Source: Anaeramoeba flamelloides (lineage: Eukaryota > Metamonada > Anaeramoebidae). Taken from it: DNA of 64,000 nucleotides. The stretch lies in NCBI GenBank assembly GCA_027625915.1, contig JANTQA010000032.1, positions 3,720,001-3,784,000 of the forward strand, in the 5' to 3' direction. How positions within the stretch are numbered: position 1 is the stretch's first letter; each line of letters starts with the position of its first letter. The notes below the pieces were generated by a model, which saw only the letters and a program-made list of their open reading frames with translations, did not search any database and had not been told where the DNA came from. The position numbers and the translations under genes are program-made. Positions 1-10,229 of the stretch are shown in pieces.

Positions 1-853
1 TAATCGTATTAAAAATATCCTAATCTTTTGAGACAAATTTTCAAGAAATCTTTTAAAAGTTGTTTTATATTTTTTTTGTCACTTTAAGCAAGGTATATGG
101 GTTTTTTCGATTTCAAAAATTTGAATCAAAAAAAAAAAAAACTCTTTGTAGATAAAAGAAGGCAAATATTAGCGTTTAAAAAAATATAATGGCTTAATTA
201 CATTTACTTTTCTGCTTGGGATCGAAAAAAATATGTTGTGACTCTCTGTTTAAAATTTTTAAAAGGCATTTAACATACTATTGTTTATTGTAAAATAAAA
301 AGATCATAATTTTTATTCAGCTTTCCAAAATAATTGAATTCCAAGAATAAAAACAAATCATCAAAGTCCCCAATTCTATAAGAGAAAATTTATAATTTTA
401 GCTTGATTTTGGAATTAACTATTTGAAATTTTAGATGATTTAAAAACCTTTTTTTGGTTAGCAAAATGAAAATTTTGTTCGATTTATTTTTCAACAAATA
501 GTATGATTTAGTTCAATTAATTTCACTAAAAATACTATTTTTCGAAGAAACTTTTTTGACATGAAAATTAAAATTAATTGTTCGATAGAGGGTGATTTTG
601 TGTAAATTTGAAGACTTTTTTTTCAGATGAAGAGTACACAGTGAGAAACAAAACAAAAAGAAGAAATCAAAAAAAAAAAGGATCTTTTGTTAAAATTAAA
701 ACTGTTGTTTTGTTTTGATTGTTTGAATTTTGGATAAATATTTTTTGGGGGGGGAATAAAAAAAAAAATAATAAAAAAAAAAAAAAAAAGAAAACAAAAG
801 AATCCAGACCTAAAAAAAAAAAAAAAAAAAAAAATAAAAAAAAAAAAAAATTT
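1..853. other. AT-rich spacer, no gene seen
   Basis: This stretch holds long A runs, including poly-A blocks at about 750-850, a G run near 746-753, and no open frame with protein-like composition. It lies downstream of the small minus-strand gene that ends at 854, so its right edge is probably the 3' untranslated region of that gene. Confidence 0.5.
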
Positions 854-1398
854 TTACCCTAAGGGATAAAGTCCTGTATCAAGTCCGTAATTGTATCTAG
901 AAAGTTTTGAATAATGTCTTTTTTGGGGCAAGATTAAAAATAAAAAAAAAAGGAGAAAAAAAAATTAAAAAAGAAAAAAGAAAAAAAAAAAATTTGAAGG
1001 AAAAGATAAATTTAAAATTATGTTAACACTTCATCATTCGATTTGTTTTTTGTTTCTGTTAAAAGGATAAGTGATTACCTAACAACTTGAACTTCATTTA
1101 AGTTTGGAAGACCAATTTTTGAGGTTCTTTCAAGGTCTCCTAAACGGTGTTTGACTTTAGGATCTCTTTTTTCGAAATCAACACCAACACACCCCTCTAG
1201 CCCTTGTTCAAAAATTAAAGGTTCAACAATATCTAAACCAACTCTTGGGAGAACATGTGAAAAAAAGCGTAAAGAAACAGATTTGGAAATCCTGTTTTTT
1301 AAAAAGTTTGTGAGCATAATTAAAAAAGATTAATAAGTTTTGTTTGAGAAAAAATAAATTGAAAAAAGCAAAAACAATTTTTTGTAAAGATATTTCAT
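854..1398 (-). CDS. small three-exon gene, about 92 aa, unknown function
   Basis: Three minus-strand exons join in phase: 1376-1398, 1079-1291 and 854-896. The introns (1292-1375 and 897-1078) begin GT and end AG. The middle exon gives a balanced, charged protein sequence with segments such as VGLDIVEPLIFEQGLEG and VDFEKRDPKVKHRLGDLE. Splicing to the last exon restores frame and yields the C-terminus RYNYGLDTGLYPLG followed by TAA. The first exon is only 23 nt and supplies the start MKYLYKK; a different or additional 5' exon is possible because another open segment lies just upstream. The basic N-terminus could be an organelle-targeting peptide, which is inference only. I do not recognise the family. 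Confidence 0.42.
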
Positions 1399-1471
1399 GA
1401 TTTTTAGTTTTTTGTTTGATTGGAAGACAATCTAGAAAATATGTTAAAATTGGTCTGAGTGACATTTCCAA

Positions 1472-1740
1472 TTATTCTCTTTCTTCGATTTGTTTTTTGG
1501 ATTTTTGGAAAGTTTTTTTTTTTGGAAAACTTTTCTGTTGAAGTAATTCCACAAAGACGTGCTCTTCATCCTTTAATTTCTTTGAATTTTTTTCTTTTTT
1601 CTTTTTTATTTTTTTGAATCTACCTTTAAAATATTCAAAAAGGAATGACAATTTTTGAGTGAAGGTTGCCGATTGAAAACTACAGACACCAAAACAGAAA
1701 CGAACGCCCCACCCAAGATTTAACTTAATCGTTGTATTTT
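1472..1740 (-). other. open segment without start codon, possible exon
   Basis: One minus-strand frame stays open for about 89 codons between two TAA stops. It includes a hydrophobic stretch (LGWGVRFCFGVCSFQSATF), then a lysine-rich part, then EEHVFVELLQQKSFPKKK. There is no ATG at its start. It sits just upstream of the small gene at 854-1398 and could be an unrecognised upstream exon, a separate small gene, or chance openness. Confidence 0.15.
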
Positions 1741-1984
1741 AAGCAAAAAAAGTAATTACAGTTCGAAAGATCACAAAATAATATTTTTTGTTTCAAAATA
1801 AATTTGAAAGAACAAAATCTTAAGGGTCTATTCAACGAACAAATTTTTTTCTCGAAGGGGCATTTTGCTAACAAGATAGTGGAGTAAAATCAAACATTTT
1901 TTGGTTGACAATATACTAATCATGAAAAAAAAAATTTTACGGAATCAAATAAAAAAAAACAGAATAAAAAAAAGTTAAAAAGGA

Positions 1985-2245
1985 TCTTGCCATTTGGGAA
2001 AAAAGATGAAACACGATTTTTAATTGGGAGCCTTAATTGAATCACAGAAACCTGAAAATGAAAAAGAAAGATCGATTATTAAAAGAAAAAATTAACAATT
2101 AAAGACAAAATGGAGGATCCGATACCGTAACAGTTTTTTTAACACTATCTTTTAGGTCAGTGTTTTTTCTTTGATTAATAGATTATTAAAAATTTGTTGG
2201 AAAAATTTAACTATTTATGATATCTCCCAAACAACTCGAACGATT
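1985..2245 (+). repeat. dispersed repeat family R3, copy 1 (partial)
   Basis: Shares with the copies near 33.4 kb, 34.0 kb, 35.4-35.8 kb and 43.5 kb the order of motifs: a GGGAAAAAA start, a GATCGATTATTAAAAGAAAA-like tract, a GGAGGATCC-like block, then AACACTATCTTTTAGGTCAG and TTTCTTTGATTAAT. It is a diverged copy, judged by eye. Confidence 0.5.
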
Positions 2246-2249
2246 TTGA

Positions 2250-3470
2250 TAATCAAAAAAAGGAGATTTAAGGGATCTGTACTCTACAACAACTCGGAAA
2301 AATTTTAATCTCTTTTATTGGTGATATTCTCTACTTTGAAATTTGGTAGATGCCTTAGTGTCAAAAAATTCTGATCGACTAAGGAACCATAGAAAAGAAA
2401 AGTTTTTTATAAGAGATCAAATTTTTTTTTCCATTTTTTATGAAAAAGAAATCTATTAAATTCATTTTATTTCTCACATTATAAAAATTTTGTAGCCTGT
2501 TTATTACCATTTTCACCTTTACTTCAATAGAAAGTCTTTGTTACGAGAAATATTAATGTAAGATTTTTAACTTTTTTGAGATCATTTTTTGGATAAAAAT
2601 TATTGATATATTCAAATGAATATAAATATTTATATTGCCTTAAGAATGATATTTATTAATCATTAAGGTTTTAAAGTATAAAAAATTGTCCTCTTTAAAA
2701 TCTGTTTTTGTTTCATGAAAAAATTAGATTTTTTAAAATAAAATTTTCTTCAAGATATTTGGGACAAAGTATATCTACCCTCGAAATTCAATATCAATTT
2801 TTTTTATTACAAAGATGATTTAAATTGTTAACCAACTCTTTTAAATAAGACCAAATAATTTGGTATAAACTTTTTTTCCTATTATAAATTATTTGTCAAT
2901 TTTTTTTCCATTTTTTTTTAAAAACCAGATAAAAAATTATTAACGAACAAAAAAGAAAAAAAAAATAATTTAATACATCCCAATTTAATTGATAAACTGT
3001 AGTCAATCTTCTACCGAATATTCAATTATTAAATCACCTAACCCACACTTAGTTTTATTGACTGGGATTTAAACTGATAAATAAATAATTAAAAATAATA
3101 CCAAAATAAAAATTTTTCTTTCCAAATCAATACTTTTCAACATAAAAACGAAAAATATATTTCACTATTTTCAAGAATAAACTTAATTGGATATTAAAAT
3201 AATAATTTTCTTTATTTCGTTTATATATTGTAGGTATGTAAATTTTTGATTTCTAAAAAGAGGTCCAAATTAAAAAAATGTTTATATGATGTCCACTTCA
3301 TCAATTTTATAAGTTGAAACAACAAATTACATTAAAAAAAAATGTTTCAAGATCTTGAGAAGATTTCATTTTATTTATTAATAAATATTATACCCTTAAA
3401 TTATTTTTCTTTCGTTTAATTGAAACCGATGCAATGTATTATTCATCTAATTAATATTATCAATAAATTT
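2250..3470. other. AT-rich spacer, nothing recognised
   Basis: No protein-like frame and no repeat that I could match elsewhere in the window. Confidence 0.4.
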
Positions 3471-3477
3471 TATTACC

Positions 3478-3670
3478 GCCAGTTCCATCTTTAAGACATA
3501 AACTTTCAACTAAATTTAATGCACAAAAAAAATCTCAAATTAAGGAATAAAATTCAAATTCTACTAAAATAATTTGTGTAAAAAAAGATTCCAAAATATA
3601 TGCTTAAATTTGTGATTTTTTTGTACCTTAAATTTAGTTTAGATCCGTGTCTCAAAAGCTGAACTGATTG
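3478..3670. mobile_element. MITE family M1, copy 1 (diverged)
   Basis: Matches the 196-bp hairpin family seen cleanly at 46260-46456: CAGTTCC start, a TTTAAGACATAAACTTTCAA-type left arm, a middle with TTCAAATTCTACTAAAATAA, and a complementary right arm ending GAACTGATTG. The termini are decayed compared with the consensus CAGTCAGT...ACTGACTG, so this is an older copy. Confidence 0.75.
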
Positions 3671-5070
3671 TAATTTATTTTATTTTTATTTTTGTCTGTA
3701 TATTCCTAATTAAAAACCCGATTGGCTATTGTTTTCAGGGATAACGAATAAGAAAAAAATCAAATTACTAAAAAATAGTTACACTAGATAGTCAATTTAA
3801 AAAAAAAAAACAATTAATAAAAAAGTTTAAAATGATTCTATTGTCTTAAAAGAATCAAATTTACCAACAAAAAAATAAATCATTTATTCACATTATATAT
3901 TCCAAAAGTTTATATCTCTTCAATTTCAAACAAATTGTTTACTTTAAGGACATTATCAATTTAATTGAAATTAATATAATACATCGTTACTTTATGATAT
4001 ACAATACAAGTTATGACAGACCACTTATTTTGTTCTACCAATTTAAAAATAAACCAAATTTCATAATAAATGGTAAAATTTTTTAGGATTTTTTTAATGT
4101 TTTTTATTATTTTTAGATGAAAAACATTTATTTCAAGACAATATAACCGAACATTCAAATATTAATATTATTACTAGAATAGATAACTTGGATTTATAAA
4201 AATATTTATTTTCAAAATTAGATTTTTAACGTGCTAATGATATTGAAACGGAGTTTGCTATTGGTTTTAAAACTCCAGAAATTTCAGAAAATATATAAAC
4301 CAGTAGTTATTTATTTTATAAATAAAAATAATCAAAGTATTGGGAATTATTGAAAAAAAAATTAAATAATTTAGATACAATTTAAGATTTATACCATTTA
4401 ATATCGAATTACTCACCATATAACAATAAACACAAAATTTCGATATTGCAATTAAAAAAAATTAATAGATCTAAAATTAAAAAATAAAAAAATTCATAAT
4501 ATTATTTCAAAAAAAAATATAATGTTTATTGAACCTATTGAATAATAAACTTATATTTGGTTCTTTAATAAAATATCTAAATAAAACTTTGGAAATTAGA
4601 AAAGTTCCATAAAGTTTCAACAAGTGCTTAGAGTATCGTATAGTACCGTAGAGTGCTTAGCTTTTCTAGAATTCAAAATAATGGTGAAAAATCACCGATT
4701 TTACTCAATTCTTTTAAATTCTGGACAATATAACGGAGTTTTTTTTTTATTAACAAATAAATAAAAAGAAAAACGATTTATTTTTTTAATTTCTAAAATT
4801 AAAAAAAAAACTAACAGCAAAATACCACCATTCAAAAGAATAGAGGTAAATACAGGTTCTAATTCAATTCTTATAAATTCTGAAAAAACTAACAGTATTT
4901 TTTTTAAATTCTTGTTTTTGTTCCAAAAATAATTGATTTTCTAATCAAAACAGAAAATAAAAAAAAACATAACCACCAAACAAGAATGTACAATAACCAC
5001 ACCCCTTAAATAATAAAAAAAAAATTCTAATGTTTTTCATACTTGATTACAACAAGTTTATTTAAAAAGG
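3671..5070. other. AT-rich spacer with one short palindrome
   Basis: Mostly featureless AT-rich DNA. Around 4640-4740 there is a diverged palindrome (TTTTCTAGAATTCAAAATAA ... CTCAATTCTTTTAAATTCTG) that belongs to the same type as the clusters at 28-29.7 kb and 42.8 kb. No gene is supported. Confidence 0.4.
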
Positions 5071-5079
5071 TGATCTTAC

Positions 5080-5400
5080 TTGTTTGGTCTCTTGAAAAAG
5101 AAAATATTTGTTTCAAATACACCCCTTCTCAGTCAATTTATTTCTTTTATTCTGGTATTAATTCCAATCATTCCCTATAAACACATTTCTAGATCCAAAA
5201 CAAAATTTAATAAAACCAAAAATTTAATCAAAAAAAAATTCTCAAAAAATTTAAAAATGAAAAAATCCACTCGAGTTTACTTTTCGTTCGTTTTCTTTTC
5301 ACAAATAGAACAATTAAATAATATTTAGATTTCAAAAGTTTCAGTATCTTGTGGTACTCAAAAAATACATTTTCCGTAAGGTTCTTACATTAAAAATTTT
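5080..5400 (+). repeat. dispersed repeat family R6, copy 1
   Basis: Shares with 32880-33150 a run of matching blocks: ACACATTTCT, AAATTTAATAAAACCAAAAA, TTTAATCAAAAAAAAATT, TTTTCACAAATAGA, and TTTC(A)GTATCTTGTGGTACTC. Open frames inside this stretch (for example 5080-5328) look like by-products of the repeat. The next frame, 5406-5603, is hydrophobic and unrecognised. Confidence 0.55.
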
Positions 5401-5890
5401 CAAAAATGGTAAAATGTACGGACTTCCTAACCAACACTTTAAATTTAATTTTGGTTTTATTAGGTTATTTAATATTGTTAAAATTCAGATTAAAAGTTAC
5501 TTTTGAATATTATTTCAATTATTCAGCTCAAATATATGAAAGTCTAATTTCCCTTCAATTATTTACTCAACTAAAATTTTTAGATTTTAAAATTAAAGGA
5601 TAGTTCTTATAAATAAAGATACAAAAATTTAATATTGAAGAAAAAAAAAATGTTTTTATCTTTTAATTTATTTGGACGAATAATTTTTTTTGATCGGATT
5701 ATCCACAAAATAGAAATTTTTTTGAAATTTTGAAAGTGTCTAGCCAATAAATATAAAAATCCATATCAAAACCAACACGTAAATAAAAATCAATATCAAT
5801 ATCAAATCAATATCAACATTGACACCAACACCAACACCGACATTAAAATATGAAAATGTATATAAATATACGAAAAATGTTTCTGTGTAA

Positions 5891-7596
5891 TTAATATCTA
5901 AAATCACTCTTTCCGATAAATTCACGAAGAATACTGATACCAGGGACTCTTTCTGGCGATAATAAGAAGAAAAATGATAAAAATTTCATGAGTCTGGCAG
6001 CTTCTACACGTAATTCCTTATCACCTTTTACCTGGGCAAGCAATTGCCGAACATAAATGGAAATAACGGGGAGTTCATAAACTAAAGAAGTGTTGAAGGT
6101 GAAATCTGTTAATTCTTGATAAGGGAAAATATTTTTCTCTTCACCCTTTCTGACATTACCCCACATTTTAAGAGTTTCCTTGGGGTTCCAACCTCTAAAT
6201 TGGTAGTCTCTAATTATTCTTCTTAACAGCCTACAATCGGACGTTGAAATTCGATGATGAATGTCAATATTTAATTGAGTTAAAGCAGAAACATAAATTT
6301 TCCAAATATTTTTGTCTCCAACCCTACCGGTGAATTTAGGGTTTAGCCCATGTATCCCTTCAATTATTAAAATTTCCTTTTCTCCGAGGGACCACATTTT
6401 TTCAAAATTATCCATGCCGATTCCTTTGACAAAATTAAAATGCCTTTCTGGGATTTCTTCTCCATCTAAAAGATCTTTCAATCTTTTAACTAGCAATTTC
6501 AAATTGACTGCACTGATGTCTTCAAAATCCCTTTCTCCATTTTCATCAACAACCATGTCCGCGCGATCAACAAAATAATCGTCGAGGGATAATGTTCTTG
6601 CCTTTAATCCAAGAACTGCAAAATGAATGCTTAGCCTTTTGGCAAAGGTGGTTTTGCCACTCGAACTTGGGCCTGCAATGGTCACGATCCTTCTCGATGG
6701 GAATGATTCTGTGATTGTTCCTGCTATGTCTCGTAATTTGTTTTCATGAAGCCCCTCAGCGACCCATTTTAATCGATCAATTTTCTTTGTATAAATTTGT
6801 TCATTGAGCTCGTCGATATAGGCTATGTCAAGAAGATCTGCCCAGACATCTCTTTCTTTAATCAATTCAAATAATTTTGGTCGATCGTCAAATGGTTTTT
6901 TCATTTTTGGATCGCCAAGCGTTGGAAATCTAAGTACAATTCCTCCATGGAATGGTTTCTTTTGTTTTTGTTATTGGTTATTTGTAATTGTTATTTGTTA
7001 TTGGTTATTTGTTTTTGTTTTTTTTTTTTTTGTTTATAAAAATTTTTTAGTTTAGTTTTTGGGCTTTGTTAATTGACAAATACATTTTGGGATTTTTTTT
7101 AAAAAAAAAACAAGAAAGATAAATTTTGAAATTTCATACCAAATCAAAAGCTGTAATTAAATTTTTTTTTGGTGTAATTGGTTCAATAATGTAATCAAGA
7201 TGATGTTTAAATTTCAATACGGGCACATATTCAACTCTCCAAGTATTTAAAATACCAAGTTTATGTTTCCAATTATTTTTTTTAAATATTTCCACAAGTT
7301 GAGTTCTTTTGATAATAGTTTCTAAATGAATAGAAATGTAAAGGAGAAAAAAGAAAAAAAGAAAAGAAAAATATTATATGTGAAATTAGGAATTAGACGA
7401 AACAATTAGAATATATTGATATAAATATATTTTAAAGAAAATATTTAATCGAATTTTTACTTTCAATTTTTTCTTCATCATCAATATATTCTTGGATTTT
7501 CTTTTGTAATTTGGTAACTGTTTCTTCATCCAATTGAAATTTAATATCTTTATCTCTAAAAAAATACCCCGCACCAAATCTATTTATTATTAACAT
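5891..7596 (-). CDS. uridine/nucleoside kinase, bacterial-type (SAD-kinase architecture)
   Basis: This is a P-loop kinase of the uridine kinase/phosphoribulokinase superfamily, expected to phosphorylate a nucleoside (uridine or cytidine) in the cytosol. Exons 7461-7596, 7140-7321 and 5891-6958 join in phase through introns 7322-7460 and 6959-7139, giving about 461 residues. The P-loop GPSSSGKTT lies near residue 202. It is followed by SLDDYFVDR, the GERDFE segment, IIEGIHGLNP, RRIIRDYQFRGW, KNIFPYQE and the C-terminus SILREFIGKSDF, all hallmarks of the long bacterial nucleoside kinases that carry TGS and threonyl-tRNA-synthetase-like (SAD) domains in front. Exons 1-2 match the SAD part (FGAGYFF, ITAFDL, then GGIVLRFP). 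Known relatives have about 90 more residues with a TGS domain; I could not find that part, so the ATG at 7596 may lie inside the gene, or the TGS domain is lost. Function is confident at family level; the substrate is inferred. Confidence 0.9.
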
Positions 7597-7599
7597 AAA

Positions 7600-7860
7600 C
7601 AAAAAAAGAAAATAATTTAAAGGAAAAATTTAATAAATATATAAAATCAAATATGATCATAAATTAATTATATATTTTTGAAATTTTTTATTTTGGATGT
7701 GTTTTTTTAAAAAAATTTAATAATATAAACTATTAAGAAGTGTTGAATTGAAACTTATTTTATTAATCTATTTGAATTTCGAAAAAAAAATTTCAGTTCA
7801 TATTCCCAAAATAGCATACAAATTCATTTTTTTTTTTTTTTTAGACTAATTACAAAAATA
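7600..7860. other. spacer upstream of the kinase
   Basis: AT-rich DNA with no exon that I could link to the missing N-terminal TGS region of the kinase. Confidence 0.4.
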
Positions 7861-8169
7861 AAAACTTTTTGAAGATAAATATTTTAATAAAGTGAGTGCT
7901 TTTGTAAAACTTTTTTCACTTTTCCTATTTTAAAAAAGTGCTTTACTTCAGACTACAGTCCCTATCTCACATTTAAAGGTTGATCCTTAACTTTTTTAAA
8001 TATTGGTTTTTGAAAAAAGTCAAAATAAAAAAGTTTTCACTTTATTAAAACGAGAAACTTGCTCAAAGTTTTAATTCTGAATAAGTTCTCACTTTTTTAA
8101 AATAGGAAAAGTGAAAAAAGTTTTACAAAAGCACTCACTTTATTAAAATATTTATCTTCAAAAAGTTTT
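7861..8169. mobile_element. foldback element FB2 with 80-bp perfect arms
   Basis: Bases 7861-7940 and 8090-8169 are exact reverse complements over 80 bp as read by eye, separated by a loop of about 149 bp. Part of the loop and its edge (GTGCTTTACTTCAGACTACAGTCCCTATCTCACATTTAAA) recurs in inverted orientation near 49330-49490 without the arms. The family cannot be named; a MITE or foldback transposon is likely. Confidence 0.8.
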
Positions 8170-8359
8170 AAATCGAAAAAAAAAAAATTCTTTACTTTTT
8201 TAAAATAGAAAAATTCGAAAAAAGATTTAAAAAGTATCGCTTTTTTAAAATAGTTGTATTGTAAACCCAATTTTTATTTTCTCATTTGAGATTGTGGTGT
8301 AAAATTAAAGATTTAGAAAAAGCGAAAATTTTTTCCATTTTCAAATTCAAAAAGTAGTA

Positions 8360-8613
8360 TATCGCTTGACTGCTTGTTGTCATGTGAAACTACCAATTAA
8401 AATTTGTGAAATAGTTTGATTGTATTCAAGTATTTGTGTGACCAACGATGTAATTATTTTTGAAAGCTATTTAGGAAACTGATTTGGTTCATTAAAATTA
8501 TTTTCAAAAAAATAGTCTTTGCAATTTACAGTATTACATCTATAAATCACATAGACTGTCTTTTTTACATCACACTTAGCCTTCACAGTTTTAAAAAACA
8601 ACAAACCACTTCA
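8360..8613 (-). pseudogene. degenerate ORF fragment, zinc-finger-like, possibly transposase-derived
   Basis: The minus strand reads an open stretch of about 49 codons (stop at 8467-8469) with cysteines spaced as in KAKCDVKKTVYVIYRCNTVNC, then DYFFENNFNEPNQF. The same frame continues past the stop with LSKIITSLVTQILEYNQT. The composition is far more protein-like than the surroundings. The Cys pattern recalls the small zinc fingers (FLYWCH/MULE type) that precede some DNA transposases, but two cysteines and no clear histidine make this weak. Confidence 0.25.
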
Positions 8614-9131
8614 ACAAGGAATGGTATTGCACAGTTTGTTTAAGAATTTCGATCTAAAACAAAATTTGTTACAAAAAAAAAAAAAATAAATAATATAAAA
8701 AATAAAATTTGTGAGATTCAACAACCAAATAGTTTGGAAAGGAGAAAAAGGATTTTAAATTAAAACAATTTTCTTTTGGGTAGTAAATGAAAAAAAAAAA
8801 AAAAAAAAAAAGAAAGGAAAACCATCTGGTTTAAGTGGCTTTATGGTGAAAGAACAGAAAATTTTTCTGCTTCATTTTGTAAAATGGTGTAATGATCTTT
8901 CATTGAAATTAACCGATTTTGAATCGAGAACAATTTTTGAAGGAAAGGTAAAAAAAGAAAATCTTTTGTTAACATTTTTGTTAAAACCATACCGAAAAGT
9001 AAAAGTAAAGAAATTGTGAAATCTACTCGCTTTCGAAAAAAGAAAAAAAATAAATAAGGAGAACAAAAAAAAAATCACTTTTGTTTGAAGAAAAAGGAGA
9101 AAAAAAATAAAAAAGAAAACAAAATAATTTT
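8614..9131. other. spacer, A-rich tracts
   Basis: Contains poly-A runs near 8672 and 8790. A minus-strand open frame at 8872-9078 is rich in Phe and Asn and has no recognisable domain, so it was not called as a gene. Confidence 0.35.
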
Positions 9132-9362
9132 TTACGAGTGAACAATAGCTATTTCACGATCTTCCATTACTTCTTTATAAGCTGCAACAAGAAGAAAACT
9201 GAGTGTGTTTTGTGTTTTTCTGAGATGTTTTCTTGTTATCATGATTTTACTTTCTTTTTGATCAATTTTTTGAAGTTGATCTTCTTCCACATTTAATCGA
9301 TCAATTAATGAAGACAAATCTTCATGTGACTGTTCACGATAGAATTCTCCAAATTCGTTCAT
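9132..9362 (-). CDS. small acidic coiled-coil protein, 76 aa, unknown
   Basis: A single open frame starts at an ATG (9362) and ends TGA-free until TAA near 9132, encoding MNEFGEFYREQSHEDLSSLI and a predicted helical, charged body (VEEDQLQKIDQKESK, then RKHLRKTQNTLSFLLVAAYKEVMEDREI). Residue composition is balanced and unlike the Lys/Asn/Phe-only frames of the spacer. The heptad-like spacing suggests one coiled-coil helix. It could also be the only visible exon of a larger gene. I do not recognise a family. Confidence 0.5.
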   Translation of the reverse strand: MNEFGEFYREQSHEDLSSLIDRLNVEEDQLQKIDQKESKIMITRKHLRKTQNTLSFLLVAAYKEVMEDREIAIVHS

Positions 9363-9539
9363 TATTTGTTAACAAAAAGAATGTTTATTAATAAAATAAA
9401 AAAAAATAAGATTCTGACATTAAAGATTAGATCCTTCAAAACAGGATTTAAACAATCCAGTTGCTTATAACGGGTTTTCTTATTTTCGATTTTTTTTAAA
9501 ATCAAATATATGCCTTTTTAGGGAATAAATTGGAATTAC

Positions 9540-9660
9540 AGAAACCCAAATCTACCCCTTTATAAGAGAATTTAATGACAGTAAACATGATAATATTTGG
9601 GAATTGACTTTACTTGAGAACCAACACAAAAATGTCTTCACATTTTTTTTCAAAACTCAC
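9540..9660 (+). other. coding-like island, possible exon
   Basis: After a TTACAG that could be a splice acceptor (near 9546), the plus strand reads about 30 residues of balanced composition: TQIYPFIREFNDSKHDNIW then ELTLLENQHKN. A possible donor follows (AAT|GTCTTC). A related string, HDNIWKF, occurs in one frame near 18140. No neighbouring exon could be joined with confidence. Confidence 0.2.
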
Positions 9661-10220
9661 AATTTGTCTTTTTTCAACTTTTCAGAAAGATGAATATTTT
9701 CAATAGAGGAAAGTTTTTTCAGCTGAAGAACAAACAAATTGAAATTAACTGAACCATTTATTCTTTTTAAACTTTCTTTTTCGCTTTAAAAGTATAATTA
9801 CAGTGGGATGTTACTGGTATTTGAATAATTTTGGAAAAAATTTTCACTTCTTTTCCTTTTTCTTTTTTTTTCAAGAGTTTGCAAAGAAAAAGGTTGTAAT
9901 TTGTGATCTCAATTTATTTGTTTAGTTCTTTTGTTTGTTGTGTATTCAAAAAAACCAATGAAAGTCTTATTTGCTTAATAAAAATAAACAAAAATCATCC
10001 TAAATTTTTGATATTTGAATTTCAAATCATAGTATTTCGACAATTATTCTTTCCTTTTTCTGTCTTGTAGGAATTAATTTTGATCTCAAGAAATTGAGAA
10101 TTTTTGTTAATGAACAAAAACATAATGCTAGATGAATTCAAGTCAAATTTTGATGAAAAATTTCCTTTTAAGTAAATAGTAAACATAAAAAAAATCTTCT
10201 TATAAATTTAATAGCAAAAT
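9661..10220. other. AT-rich spacer
   Basis: No gene could be supported. Short open patches occur near 9690-9760 but are not long enough to judge. Confidence 0.35.
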
Positions 10221-10229
10221 TCCAAAAAA

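Noticed and set aside
5740-5925. Minus-strand frame with repeated Val-Gly and Asp-Ile residues
   Set aside because: It arises from a degenerate AATATC/ACCAAC tandem repeat just after the kinase stop codon, not from a gene.
6312-6578. Plus-strand frame of 88 codons inside the nucleoside kinase
   Set aside because: It is antisense to a strongly conserved kinase domain and has no recognisable features.
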